DNA of 64,000 nucleotides. Source: Calcarisporiella thermophila CBS 279.70 (lineage: Eukaryota; Calcarisporiellomycota). Below the pieces are notes generated by a model that was not told the DNA's origin, did not search any database, and saw only the letters and a list, made by a program, of their open reading frames with translations. The position numbers were made by a program, and so were the translations under genes. The stretch covers positions 371,995 through 435,994 of the forward strand of contig NW_027192211.1 in assembly GCF_041956535.1 (NCBI RefSeq), read 5' to 3'. This document shows positions 46,364 to 60,524 of this stretch, piece after piece (position 1 is the stretch's first letter; every line of letters begins with the position of its first letter).

Positions 46364-47318
46364 TTATTCTCTTGGACTTGTTCCTCCGACAAACATCCAG
46401 TCATACAGCTCCAACAACTCATCGGATGGAGCCATGGTTTTCTTGAACGCTGGCAGCGCCGCTAGAGTATCCTTATACGCCAACACACGTGCAAACTCCG
46501 ATGTGCGGGGAATGGTCTTGCCGTACAGGACTTCCGCGGAAAACAGGCGACCCATATGAGGCGCACAGGCAATATCGGCATAGGTTGGATGCGCACCAAA
46601 GAAGTAGGGGCCTTCCTCTGAATACTCCTCAAGCAATTGATTCACCTGTTTTGTCATAAATATAAATCAATATATCCAAGAGCAAAAAAATAAAAATAAA
46701 AATAAATGGCCACTAGACAAAGCTATCTACAATATAGTCAAGGTAGGCAAGCTTACCCGCTTCATGCGCTGTAGGAAGAGGTTCCACTCTGGCTCCAATT
46801 TTTCCCCCCCGGCCAATGCTCGATAAAACGCGGGCATGGTCTCATCGAGGAAGAAGTAGGTGAAAAAGCGCGCCTGCGCTTTCTTAACGGGGTCTGGCTG
46901 GTCAAACTTGGTGTTCTTGCCAAACGCCTCCAACAAGTATTCGACAATGTTAAGGGACTCTTTAAGCAGCTTATCGCCAACCTTAAGGCTTGGCACCTTT
47001 CCGTCGGGGTTCGCCTCCAGATACCACGCGGGCTTATTCATCCGTCTCAAGCCTCGCGGGTATAACTCCACTTCTTTGACTTCATGGGGAACCTCTAGGA
47101 GATCCAGTGCAATTCGCACGCGCTGGGCAAAGGGGCAGAGGTGACAGCTATAGAGGGTGATACTGGGGATTTCTAATCGAGAGACAGTTCATATGGGGGA
47201 TCAGAGGGAAAGGGATATTTTCCTTTGGGCATACAGGAGGAGATCATTACCGGTGGCCATAAATGGGGTGATCCGTGTTCAGTTCAGCAACCTTTTCAGG
47301 GTAGGGGTTCAAGGCCAT
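46364..47318 (-). CDS. Glutathione S-transferase, omega-like
   Basis: Three exons (47318-47251, 47162-46757, 46645-46364) encode 251 aa. The thioredoxin-fold N-domain has ITLYSCHLCPFAQRVRIALD, where CPFAQR carries the omega-type catalytic Cys, followed by NPDGKVPSL (cis-Pro) and ESLNIVEYL (the E-S glutathione contact). The helical C-domain ends with TYADIACAPHMGRL. Omega GSTs act in glutathione-dependent thiol transfer and reductase reactions. The first exon is found only by splicing (CG|GTAATG...CCCCAG|T). It sits tandem with, and 200 bp from, a quinone reductase on the same strand, suggesting a shared stress-response context. Confidence 0.92.
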
Positions 47319-47516
47319 AAGCGGCCACAGGGTATTTATAACCATATTCTTTATTATTATTAATATTCCGAGAATTAGAACATACATGAGTCACCCTGAG
47401 GAGGGCAAATCGGCAAAGGGAATCTATTTTACAAACTTTAAAAGAAGAGGGTTGCGTGACTTTGCGGGAATGAGTTGATGTAAGAAGGCCGAATGGGGAG
47501 AGAGCCTCCATGCGGG

Positions 47517-48357
47517 TTAAAGAAGGATGCGCTTCAGCTTGTCCGCCAGCGTGCTCTTTCTGACCTTCACTTTTTCGTCGAGTGCGACGTCTTTTTTGGC
47601 GGCCACCTTACGGTCGACCTGGACGGCAGGGGAGACGGGCTGGGCAGCTACTCGAGCGCTCAGCTTAGTCACCACCTCTGCAAACTGCTTTCCTTGGACC
47701 CGCGCCACCGCGAGCTCCTTCTCCGACGGGGTTCTGCTTCCGTTTGCGCCGGAAATTGTGCCTGCGCCATATGGACTCCCTCCCATGATCTCGTCTGCAC
47801 TGGTGAGGTATTCGCTCACGTTCTTGTACCCAAGGGGCACGAAGACCATGCCATGGCTGGTGAGCGTGGTAAGGAAAGTGTAGGCGGCAGTCTCCTGTCC
47901 TCCGTGCTGTCCCCCGGTGGAGTAGAACACGCCCGCAGGTTTGCCGTGAAGGGCCCCCTGCATCCACAGCTGGCCGGTGGCATCGATGAACGAGGTCATT
48001 TGGGCGGGCAAAGATCCGAAGCGGGTTGGGAAGCCGAACAGTATTCCATCGGCCTCGGCGAGTTTGTCGGGCGTGATGATTGGATAGGCTTGCTTTTCGG
48101 GGGCATATAGCTTTTCGAGGACTGACAAAAGGGAAGCACGAGAAAATTAGTATGGATTAGCTCTCCCCCCTCTTCCTCTCACCCAATGGATCAGAGGAGT
48201 GGAAATGAAGCTTCGTACCTTCTTTGGAGAGTGTCTCAGGGACCTGGTAGATTTCTGCCGTCACGCCTGCTGTCTTCTCCACGCCCTCCTTGATAGCCTC
48301 GGCCAGCTTGACCACATGGCCATAGGTGCTGTAGTAGACAATGAAAATTTTAGCCAT
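47517..48357 (-). CDS. Flavodoxin-like NAD(P)H:quinone oxidoreductase (WrbA/Pst2 type)
   Basis: Two exons (48357-48219, 48121-47517) encode 247 aa. The FMN phosphate loop is [12 protein letters not shown] near residues 8-19. [21 protein letters not shown] and [12 protein letters not shown] are WrbA-family marks contacting the isoalloxazine ring. [17 protein letters not shown] lies near the end of the fold. Typical members have about 200 residues; this one has a ~45-residue Lys/Val-rich C-terminal extension ending KLKRILL. The enzyme reduces quinones by two electrons and limits redox cycling, in the cytosol or at eisosomes in yeast. Confidence 0.95.
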
Positions 48358-48852
48358 GGACAGAGTATTAATTGGATGAATTGGGGGAAAGTGGTGGGGA
48401 AGTGTTGTGTAGAGGGTGGAATGAAGCTTTAATTAATATGAATTCAGAAGAGGATTGACTTTGCCCTAGTTTATATAAACTAGACGATGGTTCAAATATA
48501 GAAGGAATTTCCCGCTCTTCTCCTGGCAAATTTGAAAGTCACAGCCAGATTATTAATGTTTATCTTAATATTAGTCAAGATTCTCGTCCAATTTGTCGGA
48601 TGAGTTTCTAATTCTGAACATATCTCTGGGAAGTTGCTTCCTAACATGGAAATAGGAGTCGCGTCATTTCTAGGTCGTTTCGGCTGACGCCATAGTAAAC
48701 CGCTTTGTGCACCAAGGATGTTTAATAAAAAGGAAATCTTTATTACTGCCAAAAAAAGGTGTCAAGGTTGCAAAATTAAAGAAAAAAAAGGGAGGAGGGG
48801 GAAAAAGGAGGAAGGAAAAAAAAGACAGTCATAAACAACCGTTTCCGTCGTC
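48358..48852. other. Spacer, promoter of quinone reductase and 3' flank of CBC1
   Basis: 495 nt; AT-rich, with A-runs near 48780 and 48820. I see no gene. Confidence 0.5.
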
Positions 48853-51800
48853 TTAAATGCAGCCCCATCTCTCCTCGCCAAACTTCTTCACTTCTCCAAA
48901 CACTCGCAATGCCAATTCAGGCACCCCTGGCGTATAGACGATGGTCTCTAGCGTCACCAGGAAACCACGTAGCTCATTGTAATACTATCGTAATAAATAA
49001 AGTTGATTAGGCGCTCGCTTTGCATCGGAAGGGGAAAAATAGTCTAGGGTATCCAAAAAGAAAAAGAGCCTACCCCTCGCAGCATTTCCCGATACCACCC
49101 ATAGATCCACCACACCTTCCAGTTGTCCAGCGTTTGCCCGGACTCCGCGAGCAATGCGGTGAATTTTTGGAACACCATCAAGAACACCTCTTTCTGCTCG
49201 CGTCTCGCCACCTCGAGATTGTGCTCCAGCTGCTGGATCTGCTCCGTGCCATTCTGATTCTGCTCCGCATCAGCTAAGCAAAAGGCAACACCAAAAGAGT
49301 CAAGTCTTATTTCCTAATACGCGTTTCCCAATATTCCCTGGTCCGATACGTTACCAAGCTCTCCAGAACTCCGCTGTTGTTGAAGCTGCTCCAGCTTGGA
49401 TTTGGTCTGCACCACGCGGGCATTGACTTTGTTAAGCGTGTTCTTTAGAATTTCCCAGACATAGAATCTAAAATGGGGGATAAGCACCGCACATACGATA
49501 GATTAATCCTCTATTCCGCTCCCCCTCCTCCCCCCGGCTTCTAAGCAGCACTTACTTTGAGAAGTCGTTGACCTGCTCTGTCTCAAACGTCCAGTGCACA
49601 ATGGAGTTGGCGTCCACGACGCGGTAGTTGAGGAGTTTATCCATCAGAATCCCCATGAACTATGGGAGCCACCCACATGTCAGTCCGTTTGCATCCAAGC
49701 CTCGATTATAATGAAGGAAAGGGGCGGCCTTACCTGCTTATTCTTGTTCCAAAATCTTGCCACAATGCGGACGGTGTGCAGCTTGGCCTCTGGGGTTGAA
49801 TTGAGGTTCTGAAACACAGAGAGATATCTGTTCGAAAACAATGCAAATAAGCCACCCTGCTTTTGCCATCTTCTCCTTCAATGTACTCCACCTTTCCACC
49901 ACATTCATCACATGACTGAAGCTTTTGCTTCCAAGCAGTAGCGCGCATTCGATGAACAGCTCACGCGACGCCTCTTCGCCTTGTCCAAAGTTCTCCAGCG
50001 TCTGAAGGATCTCGTCGGCGCCCACTTTTCTGCGCAATTTAGTTAGTAATTCGGTTGACTCGTTATGGAGGGGGTCGAGCGGGTTCTCGAAGCGGAACAC
50101 GGGGGCGGGCGGCTCGGGGGCCACCAGCGGGGCGAGTGAGTCGGGAAGCATGGTGCGAATGCGGTCATAGTAACTAAACCGCACGCAAATGTCGAGCACC
50201 TCGCGGATGATGCTCTGTTGTGGTTGCTCAGGCGGAAGCGAGAGAGCAGGCTCCCTGGAACAAAGCAAAGGGGATGAGCATTTCCGGTAGGGTGGACGGC
50301 CTCCATCCGAGGTCATGGTGGGAGTAGGAGGGGGGGGAGGACTTACCACTCTTTCCAGTTCCAAACGTAGCCAAAGTTGCTTAAGTGGTGGGCAAACCAC
50401 TTGCCAAAGCGATACACGCATTCCACATCCATCTTGTCCACACGAGCATACAGCCGCTGGATCGTGCGTCCGAGGAGGGGTGGGAAGTGGCTCGGGTCGC
50501 CGCGACAGAGTTCAATAAAAAGAGCGGCAACGTAGACCTCTTTGTACTCGGGGGAAGGTAGGCGGAAAAGGTGGGAGATTAGGTTCTAGAGGCACCAAGC
50601 ACAGAAAAAGGGTGAGTCATGGGGGGGGGGGGGAGAGAAGAAGGTGGTGGGGGCGAGGCAGCGCCATCCATCGACTCACCTCGATCAAGATCTCGTACAA
50701 ACTGTACCCCTTCTTCAAGGGTGTCTCCTCCATTGAGGCGTCGTCGCCATTCGTCTTCTGGTCGTCGGAATCGCCCTCGGGCAGAAATGTGTCAGGGACG
50801 AAGTTATTTCGAAGACTGCGCAGGATTCTCGCGCATTCCTTACGATTGATCTCGAGTATTGAAAAAATATCGTTGATAACATCGTGGAGGACAAAGTAGT
50901 CTATAGAGGTTGGGTCGATGGCGGCGGGGATAAGCTGCGAGGCGGAGATTTTGAAAATTGATGCAACAATAATTATCAGACCTCATTTCAGAAGGGAGAG
51001 GTTTAGGGGGGGGGGGTGACAAGGAGGATTGAATACCTTTCCATCTGCGTCATAGGTGTTCATGAAAAGGATCTTTGGCATTGGATACAATAGTGTTTCA
51101 AATGGTTGTGGGACTTGGAGTTTTGGGAGTTCGTGCTGGGTGGCATAGTCGACATCAGATAAAAATAAAAAAAAATTTCACCTTGGTCGAAAGAGCTCTT
51201 ACCTGGGTCGAATTGCTGAGTTGTGACACAAAAGATGCTTGGGGTTTCGGGAGGATAGAGACTTCCCAGTTGGCCTCTTTGAGCGATTTGGTTTGTATCC
51301 ACAAGAGTGCTAGTGTCTATGGGGTGAGGGGTGAGGGGGGTTGGTTGAATAGGTCGAGTCATTTCTAAACCGTGAAAACAATAGAATATCAACTCACGTC
51401 CACTTGATCGTAGGCGGAGCCGCCTTGGTGGAAAGGTTTCAATAAGTCAAGATTTTCTCCGAGTTGAGCGCGTATCATGAAGTAGTTTTCAATGCGTTCC
51501 ATCAAGGACTGCAGCTCTGTCGGGGCCCGTGCATTTAGTTCGCCACCAACCTAGGAATTTAAATTAGCTCAGCTCGTTCAACACCGGGGTCAGCCAATTG
51601 CTTACATAGGGCAAGGCAGCAAGGACAATGAAGACAAAGAAGTCGGAGCGATTCCTTGAAGAGTTGGCGTCGCCAGCGGCATTTAGCAGCTCCGCAAATA
51701 AAGCAACGAGTGTGCTTGGTAGGATTACGTTGACGTTTACCAGGCATCCCAAGAAGCGCATCTAAAAGGAGGGAAACTAGTTTAGCATTTGAGGCCAATG

Positions 51801-52615
51801 GGAGGGATAGGGCGTTTAAGCTCTCTACCAAAAGCTTCGCACTCCTCCATCTGCCTTCGTTCAAACTAAGTTGCAGCTCTTCGCATGCCATATCAGTGAT
51901 AGCCTTTCCCACCGCAGGATCCTTTGCATTCAAAAGTCCCACCAATGTGCTATAGATTTCTGTTTTTTGCGGCAGCTCCGTGATGCTAAGAATGGTCAGA
52001 GGGTTAAGTATTTATAATTCCGCAGATTGGCCCCGCTTTCACTTACCATGTCTTCAAAGTATCAAGCACGACGGACGTATATTTTTGGTAGTCTGTCTCC
52101 AGCACATTGACCAAATTTCCAAGGTTGCTCTCGGCCATGGCAACCTGAATGAAAGAAAGCGCAAGTTTTAAATAATAATGAAGAAGCTGCAACGGGAAGC
52201 GCTCCTCCGATTACCTTGTCCGCAACCTTTAAGATCAGCGAGCTTAATCGTTTCTCAACATCGACTGGCTCATCAACAATTTGATCGAAATCATCGCGGC
52301 GACGTTTTGTTCGGTACCCGGTCTCATCTTAAAAATTGGAATAAAAAAGTGGCAAATAGAGATCGGTTAATACCAGTTGGCCGTCAGCGGCTAGCAGTAC
52401 CGCTTCATGCGAGTGTACCTTTGTACAGCCTTTTCCCTTCGTATTCTATTACAGAAATGCAGAGATAGAAATTAATATACCCGATCGATGAGACGAGAGA
52501 GGGGCATTTAAATCCCGAAAAACAAGAGGCCACCAACATGATGCCTCCTCCCCCTGACAACCAAAAGCTTTATCGCCGTTCATTTACCTTTTCGGCGCCG
52601 ATCGTTATTCTCCAT
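48853..52615 (-). CDS. CBC1: Nuclear cap-binding complex large subunit (Cbc1/NCBP1/CBP80)
   Basis: Sixteen exons encode 809 aa: 52615-52588, 52327-52215, 52144-52047, 51985-51829, 51761-51606, 51550-51398, 51316-51203, 51135-51037, 50934-50680, 50585-50347, 50254-49861, 49808-49734, 49659-49556, 49467-49355, 49273-49074, 48984-48853. The N-terminus has a basic KRRRDDFD signal. MIF4G-type helices follow: TELPQKTEIYSTLVGLLNAKDP, then KLLMRFLGCLVNVNVILP. Later NCBP1 blocks are FGYVWNWKEW, KSFSHVMNVVERW, SIVHWTF, YVWEILKNTLNKVNARV, and the coiled-coil EQIQQLEHNLEVARREQKEVFL. With CBP20 it binds the m7G cap in the nucleus. The 11-12 junction (49809-49860) has no GT donor in the right phase; it needs a GC donor or one missing G. 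The first intron is ~260 nt and could hide a small exon. Confidence 0.93.
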
Positions 52616-54979
<2,364 letters not shown>

Positions 54980-55428
54980 AAAACTCACTTTTTTTTTTTT
55001 TTACATTTTCCTTGCTATCACCACCTGTTTCGTTTATTTTTAGATGTTACTAGATTAATTTTAGTCTTTATTTGTTTTCCCTCTCCTTATATGAATGAGA
55101 GACGAGAAACAAAAAGCTATCTTTTCTGATAAGCAGCGGTTAACTTAACCATTTTCTACATTCGCTGATACCTGTTTGCTTTCTCTCCATCCTTCCTTCT
55201 TTCTTTTGGCTCTATTTACTTACATCAACTCTAGTTCCAGAGGTCTCTCTCCTCTTCCGATTGTTTCTCTCTCTCTACTCTCTACTCTTCTTTTTTTTTT
55301 TTCTTTGGCTTTTATGATATCTTTATATAATCAGTAGCAATAATAATAATACAAAGATTACTTCCTCTTTATCAGAAGAAATTCTATTCATTATTATTAT
55401 GATGACGGTGATGAGATACAAGGTCCAT
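54980..55428. other. Convergent 3' spacer
   Basis: About 450 nt, T/C-rich on the plus strand with T-runs. I see no gene. Confidence 0.55.
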
Positions 55429-58400
55429 CTACCAAGCAAGCACCTGTCGTGCATACTGCCGTATCTCCACTGGGACATGGTCCTCTTCAAAGTAGGCCAT
55501 GATTCTTTCTTTTATGCTTGGGCCAGCGTAGAATAGGTATTCGATCAGGAGCCGTTGAATTGGCGACGAGAAAGAGGCTAGGAGGGCGGGTCGATGCTGA
55601 CTTTGCGAGAAGAGGGTGAGAATATCCTCTCCGATTCGCTTCTGCACCTACAAAGTGGCCGGTCATGATGAGCATACATCTGGTGGTTTGCCTTCACCCC
55701 CAGGATCAACTCGCACTCACCTTTTGGCTAATGGAACTAGTTTTCCCCTTTTTCGCAACCTCGCAGAGCAATTTCAAGATGACCTAAATTGGAATAGCCT
55801 TGGGGTGAATCATCAGTTATATCAGCAAAACAGGAATAGTCGCGATATACCCGTTTGGTCTCCTCTCCCTTGCTTCCCATCTCCCCCAGAACTTTCGGTA
55901 GCCCGGCTAGCACTTCCTCCATCCCGCTCAAAAGTAGCCCGTGATCTACGCGGAATTTTCCGGTATAGCTCGGATTCGTTTGAATCTACAAGGATAGAAG
56001 ATAGGACACGGCGGATGGTTAGAAAAGAGGTTCAGAGTGAGAAACTTGTGCCGAAGAGGAGGGAGAACACCTACAGTGAATGCACGCGCCAAAAATTCAA
56101 TGCATGTTCGTTTTGTATTGGAGTAGGAGTGTGTGCGCTTGTAATATTCAAGAAAAGCCTACAAATCAACCGGAATTGGGGATAAAGTTGAGTGAACCTT
56201 ATCTCGGGGAATTAGGATTGAGTCAAGGGTACCTCGAAGAGCCATTCCACGTTTACTTCCTCTAATGAGTTTAGCAACACCCACACAGCAGGCAATAGAG
56301 CAACGAGATGCTCGTGGCCGAAGCCAGTGGTGGCGGTGGTCATACCTCCACCGGAAGTTGCTTGTGAGAGCTTGATACGCTTTCGGCTATTGGACTAAAA
56401 AAAGAGTACACTGAATATGAAGAAGCCTGGTCTAAACGTATCAACTTGGTATCCATGAACCATTTACCTCGCATCCAAACAAGCTAACGATATACTCCAC
56501 TACCCGCTCTACCCAACCCTCCTCTTTTTCTTCTCTCCGTCGCTTTCCCTTTCGTGGTGGCTGCACGGTGCTCTCCCTCTCCGTGCTCTCTCTCGAGGAC
56601 AGGCTAGATCGTGCTAACAAGAACAGGGCCACGATCTCACAAATGATAGTGTTCATGTCGAGCAAGTCGGAGTCAGTGCGAGTGTCACGGGCGTGGTACG
56701 TGTCACTGCCAAAAGGGAAGTAGGCGAGGAAGTGTTTGAGAAATTGATTGAGGTGTCGATCTAGCCATTCTTCGGTGATCTCAGTCTACAAAAGTAAAAA
56801 TTGCGGTATCTAACCTAAGGATGTGGATGGAGTACAGAGTCAAGTAAAATGTGCTACCTTTGTCCCCTCAAAATCGCTGAGCACTGCTCTCCACAGAATG
56901 CCCATCACTTTAAGCACTAATTGAATCGCTTCCAGGGAAGGTCCTGGGTTGACGCCCGTGGCTGCGGTGAAAACAGAGGGCGCATGATCGAGCCATATGG
57001 AGACGAATATAGGTTGAAGGATTTCTATCAAGTTCTATCAAAGTAGAAAATGTTACTATAGAGGCAGGGTCCGAATGAACGACGGAGATCCTCTTCACCT
57101 TTGCACTCAAGAAATAAGTTTTGTTATCCGCGGCTTGTGATGCGAGTTTCGCGCCTGGCTGTTTTGTATCGTTGGCGCCCTGCTCGATCAGGTAGAGCCC
57201 TAAGGCGGGTGATGGCTTGAGATCGGGGAGAAATGAGGATACACAAGGGTGTACTGGAAGGGTTTGATTCGGCTGGAGAAGATGACGAAAATTAGTTTCT
57301 AGTTGAATCCAAGGGCATGATGCTTCACACTTGGATTTACCTCATTGCTACTCCATGTAACCACGTTATTGCTTGAGTCTCCATCCCACATTCGTGCAAA
57401 GTCCCTCCTGGCATTTTCTTTCATTAGGAAGTTGGAAAAAAACCAATACCTATAGCAATGACCAAACACTCTCAGCATAAGCTGACATCTCATGCAATAG
57501 GGAGAAGATACCCACGTATTTTGTTGATTCCGTCCCAGTCCCACCTCCAAGAACCGGGCCAGGCTTGCTAGAACCCGTGCACGGGCTCGGGGCGATGCCA
57601 TCCCACTTCGAGAAGCGGTGAATGCGCCTGTCGTCCGTTTCGACATGTTCGCAGCGTTCGAGTCGATCGTGAGCAGGCTAACATAATTTCCTGTGATCTT
57701 ATCCCAGAAAGCGGGGCTGGCAACCGTATCAGGAGCGATGCGAATCCAGATATCCATGCATTTCACCGCATCAAGGCGAATGTCTTCATGGATGTGGGTC
57801 ATAGCAGAGCAGGTATATATGATAAAGAGGGACAGAAACGGTTTAAGATGATCCTAATGGGAACCGTGGTAAGCGGCGGTAGGAGACAAGGTGTGACAAT
57901 TAAGGCAAAACACTTTTACCATTTCCATCTCGACAAAGAATTCAGAGAGAAATGCGTGCGTTGCTTTTCGGACGGCTTCATCCTAATAGAATAGATAGCG
58001 ACTTTTAATGGAAGCTGTTTTCAGAGTTACATTGCGGAAATGAACTCACATCATCGACAAACAAACGAACAATCGAATTAGATAATGTACTCATCGAATG
58101 AGCTAATAATCCTGGATGCCGATTAAAAAGATCCCGTAGTCCCTGCACAGCGTCTAATTAATTTGAATTAGAATGAGTTCAGAATCGCCTCTTAAGAAGA
58201 CATTCATTATTAGAGTATAACCTTTTCTTGTGTTGGCATTATGATGTTTCAACTGAATCAACAGTTCGTTCAGGGTCAGATTGCGCACATTGACGAGTTC
58301 ATGGGACTTGTCCTGAGTGATACTTTGACCCGGGAGAACAACCGCTAGCATTATCGATAGAGACAACGGCGCCAGAGCGAGAATGAGTGAGGCGAGTAAA

Positions 58401-58658
58401 CAAGCAAAAAAAATGAAGGCCCTACTAACCTCTTGCCTTGAATGATGTATCGGTATGACTGTCCGGAAGTGCCTTCTTTTTACCGACCTTTAATTTTGTT
58501 TTCTATGCGTGGTAGAGCGGTGGCAATGCAATTGCATTTGACGTGACATCAAGTTGAGTGAATATACATATCGAGAGAAAAATTCTGCCCTAGAGTATTA
58601 TACAAACCTTAAAATCCTCATTCTTCTCTTTCTTTTTCCTCGCGCTCTTTTTAGGCAT
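55429..58658 (-). CDS. IPI1: Ipi1/TEX10, Rix1 (PELP1-TEX10) complex subunit
   Basis: Fifteen exons encode 722 aa: 58658-58608, 58502-58430, 58344-58222, 58153-58050, 57982-57920, 57853-57516, 57449-57341, 57272-57099, 57034-56858, 56785-56468, 56394-56257, 56158-56075, 55985-55851, 55783-55721, 55647-55429. The basic N-terminus MPKKSARKKK continues into KTKLKVGKKK and DTSFKAR, the Ipi1 signature. RNLTLNELLIQLKHHNANTRKDAVQGLRDLF and AMTHIHEDIRLDAVKCMDIW form the Ipi1_N armadillo-like repeats. The complex acts in ITS2 processing and pre-60S maturation in the nucleolus. The intron at 57450-57515 is 66 nt with no in-frame stop, so its retention would add 22 residues without shifting frame. The gene is divergent from ChaC across 320 bp. 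Confidence 0.9.
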
Positions 58659-58978
58659 CGCTATGTATATGGGATTCCTGGACCGGAGAGATGCTCTTCC
58701 TTTCTGGTAGATAGTATCGGAGTTGAAAACTTGTTTTCGTTCGTGACTGCTTGCACTTTCATCATTCTTGAAGATTAAAGTCATGGGGATTTCAGCTGCG
58801 GGATAGGTAGCATTGGATATGCGCAAGAATGGCCCTATGGATCAAAATGCATGTCCTAATCAGGTTTGGGTTCGGAGCCCGGCATTGTCAATCTTCCAAT
58901 TTCTAATTATTTTCCTCCCCTAACGCTCATAGCCCCTACATTTCCCCACATTCTTTAATTCAGAATTAGTTTTGTACA
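58659..58978. promoter_or_regulatory. Divergent promoter IPI1/ChaC
   Basis: 320 bp separate two divergent start codons. I see no strong TATA box or other named element. Confidence 0.5.
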
Positions 58979-60000
58979 ATGGAGGTGAAAACGAACAGCA
59001 ATCACAACGTCTGGTAATTCAATACCCAATTCATCCCCAATACTTCTCGCTACTAATCCAAGATTCTTCTATTGGTGATAATGCCTTTCACATAGGGTTT
59101 TTGGCTATGGTTCATTGTGCTGGAAGCCTCCCGTTGCTTTTGAGGACAAGGCCGTTGGATACATTCGAGGTTATGTACGCCGATTTTGGCAGCAATCTAC
59201 AGACCATCGTGGTACTCCGGATGCGCCTGGCCGAGTGGTTACTCTAATTCCCTATGATGAGTGGCAAACATTGGATGATTATGTAAGTTGTGTATCATTT
59301 GTCGAGAACAATGGGTGCGGAGCTCATGCTGAGCATTTTATCAATGCATAGCACGAGAGCCGGGAAGATGATGTATGCTGGGGGGTAGCTTACAAGATAC
59401 CTGAGGCGGAAGTAGAAGCCACTAGAGCATACCTAGATCATAGAGAAAAGGTCATTAGAATCGAATTGCCTTAATGCGTACATATTCTCTGACCAATGAC
59501 TCTTTTGCCAATTCAGAATGGGTACACTATTCATTTTGTAGATGTTTATCAGCCGGGCAGAGAGCTCCCCATCGTCAAAGACGTAGGCTTATTGTATTGC
59601 TGTATCAGTTGGGCTGCTCTGACCTATTTTTTTCTGTTCTTCCTAGGCAATGGTGTATATCGGAACCACCTCGAATGAGCACTATATAGGCCCAGCACCG
59701 TTAGACAATATCGCCCTTCAAATATATCATTCTCACGGTACGAAAACTCAACCACGGGCCTTTTTCAACCGTGCATGATGGAATATTAACTCTTTTTTTT
59801 CAGGTCCGAGTGGTGCCAACTTAGAATATCTCTTAAATCTTGCGGAATGGTTGCGATCGGTTGGACCGAATGCTCACGATGAGCATCTCTTTGCATTAGA
59901 GCGACGGGTGCGTGAATTGATGCTAGACATGCAAACTACAGCAGAAGAGGGAGAGAGATTGAACATGCTGAGCGTGCCCGTGGCGAGCCAAGCCGACTAG
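58979..60000 (+). CDS. Glutathione-specific gamma-glutamylcyclotransferase (ChaC)
   Basis: Six exons (58979-59013, 59096-59282, 59352-59450, 59517-59582, 59647-59737, 59804-60000) encode 224 aa. [11 protein letters not shown] near residue 13 is the substrate-binding YGSL motif. [21 protein letters not shown] and GRVVTLIP are ChaC-specific. LDHREKNGY contains the presumed catalytic Glu (~106). [21 protein letters not shown] and [29 protein letters not shown] complete the fold. It cleaves glutathione to 5-oxoproline and Cys-Gly in the cytosol. The 35-nt first exon is found by splicing (TG|GTAATT...CATAG|G), which restores W-V-F-G-Y. The sequence resembles the ChaC2/Gcg1 branch. Confidence 0.95.
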
Positions 60001-60524
60001 ATGATTATGCTTTTGGACCCATGCACTATAGAGTACTATTATTGTCATATGGATAGAATGTTTCATATATAAAATATCTACTTTACAACGTTTTACTGAT
60101 TTCTAACCTTGGAGACCTCATTAAAAGAAGTGTTTGATCGATGGGTCGTACTTGATTCGTGATTAATTACTCTAAACGGACTCTATTTAGTGTATTTCAC
60201 ACATATTATAGCAGGGTGAATTTTATCACTGGTTAGAGGAATCCATAGGTTTCATTGAACTCTAACGGTAGTTAGATAATAAGTATGGAGCTAGTTATTT
60301 ATGGAGAGTAGTATTTGCGATAAACCAGCAGCCAAAATCTGGACGAAAGATCATGCTCGATGTGTGTTTAAAGGCTGTTTTATTATAAGTTTATCTGTCT
60401 CAAGTCGTGTTCTCCGAATTATAAAGTAGAGAACCACAGGTGAGGTTGGGTAGAGAAACAATGGAAGTATTTCTAGAGGGGGGGGAAGTATTCTATTGAG
60501 AAAACCTTGGTAGAACACCCACTT
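60001..60524. other. Convergent 3' spacer, AT-rich
   Basis: About 520 nt lie between two 3' ends. I see no gene. Confidence 0.55.
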
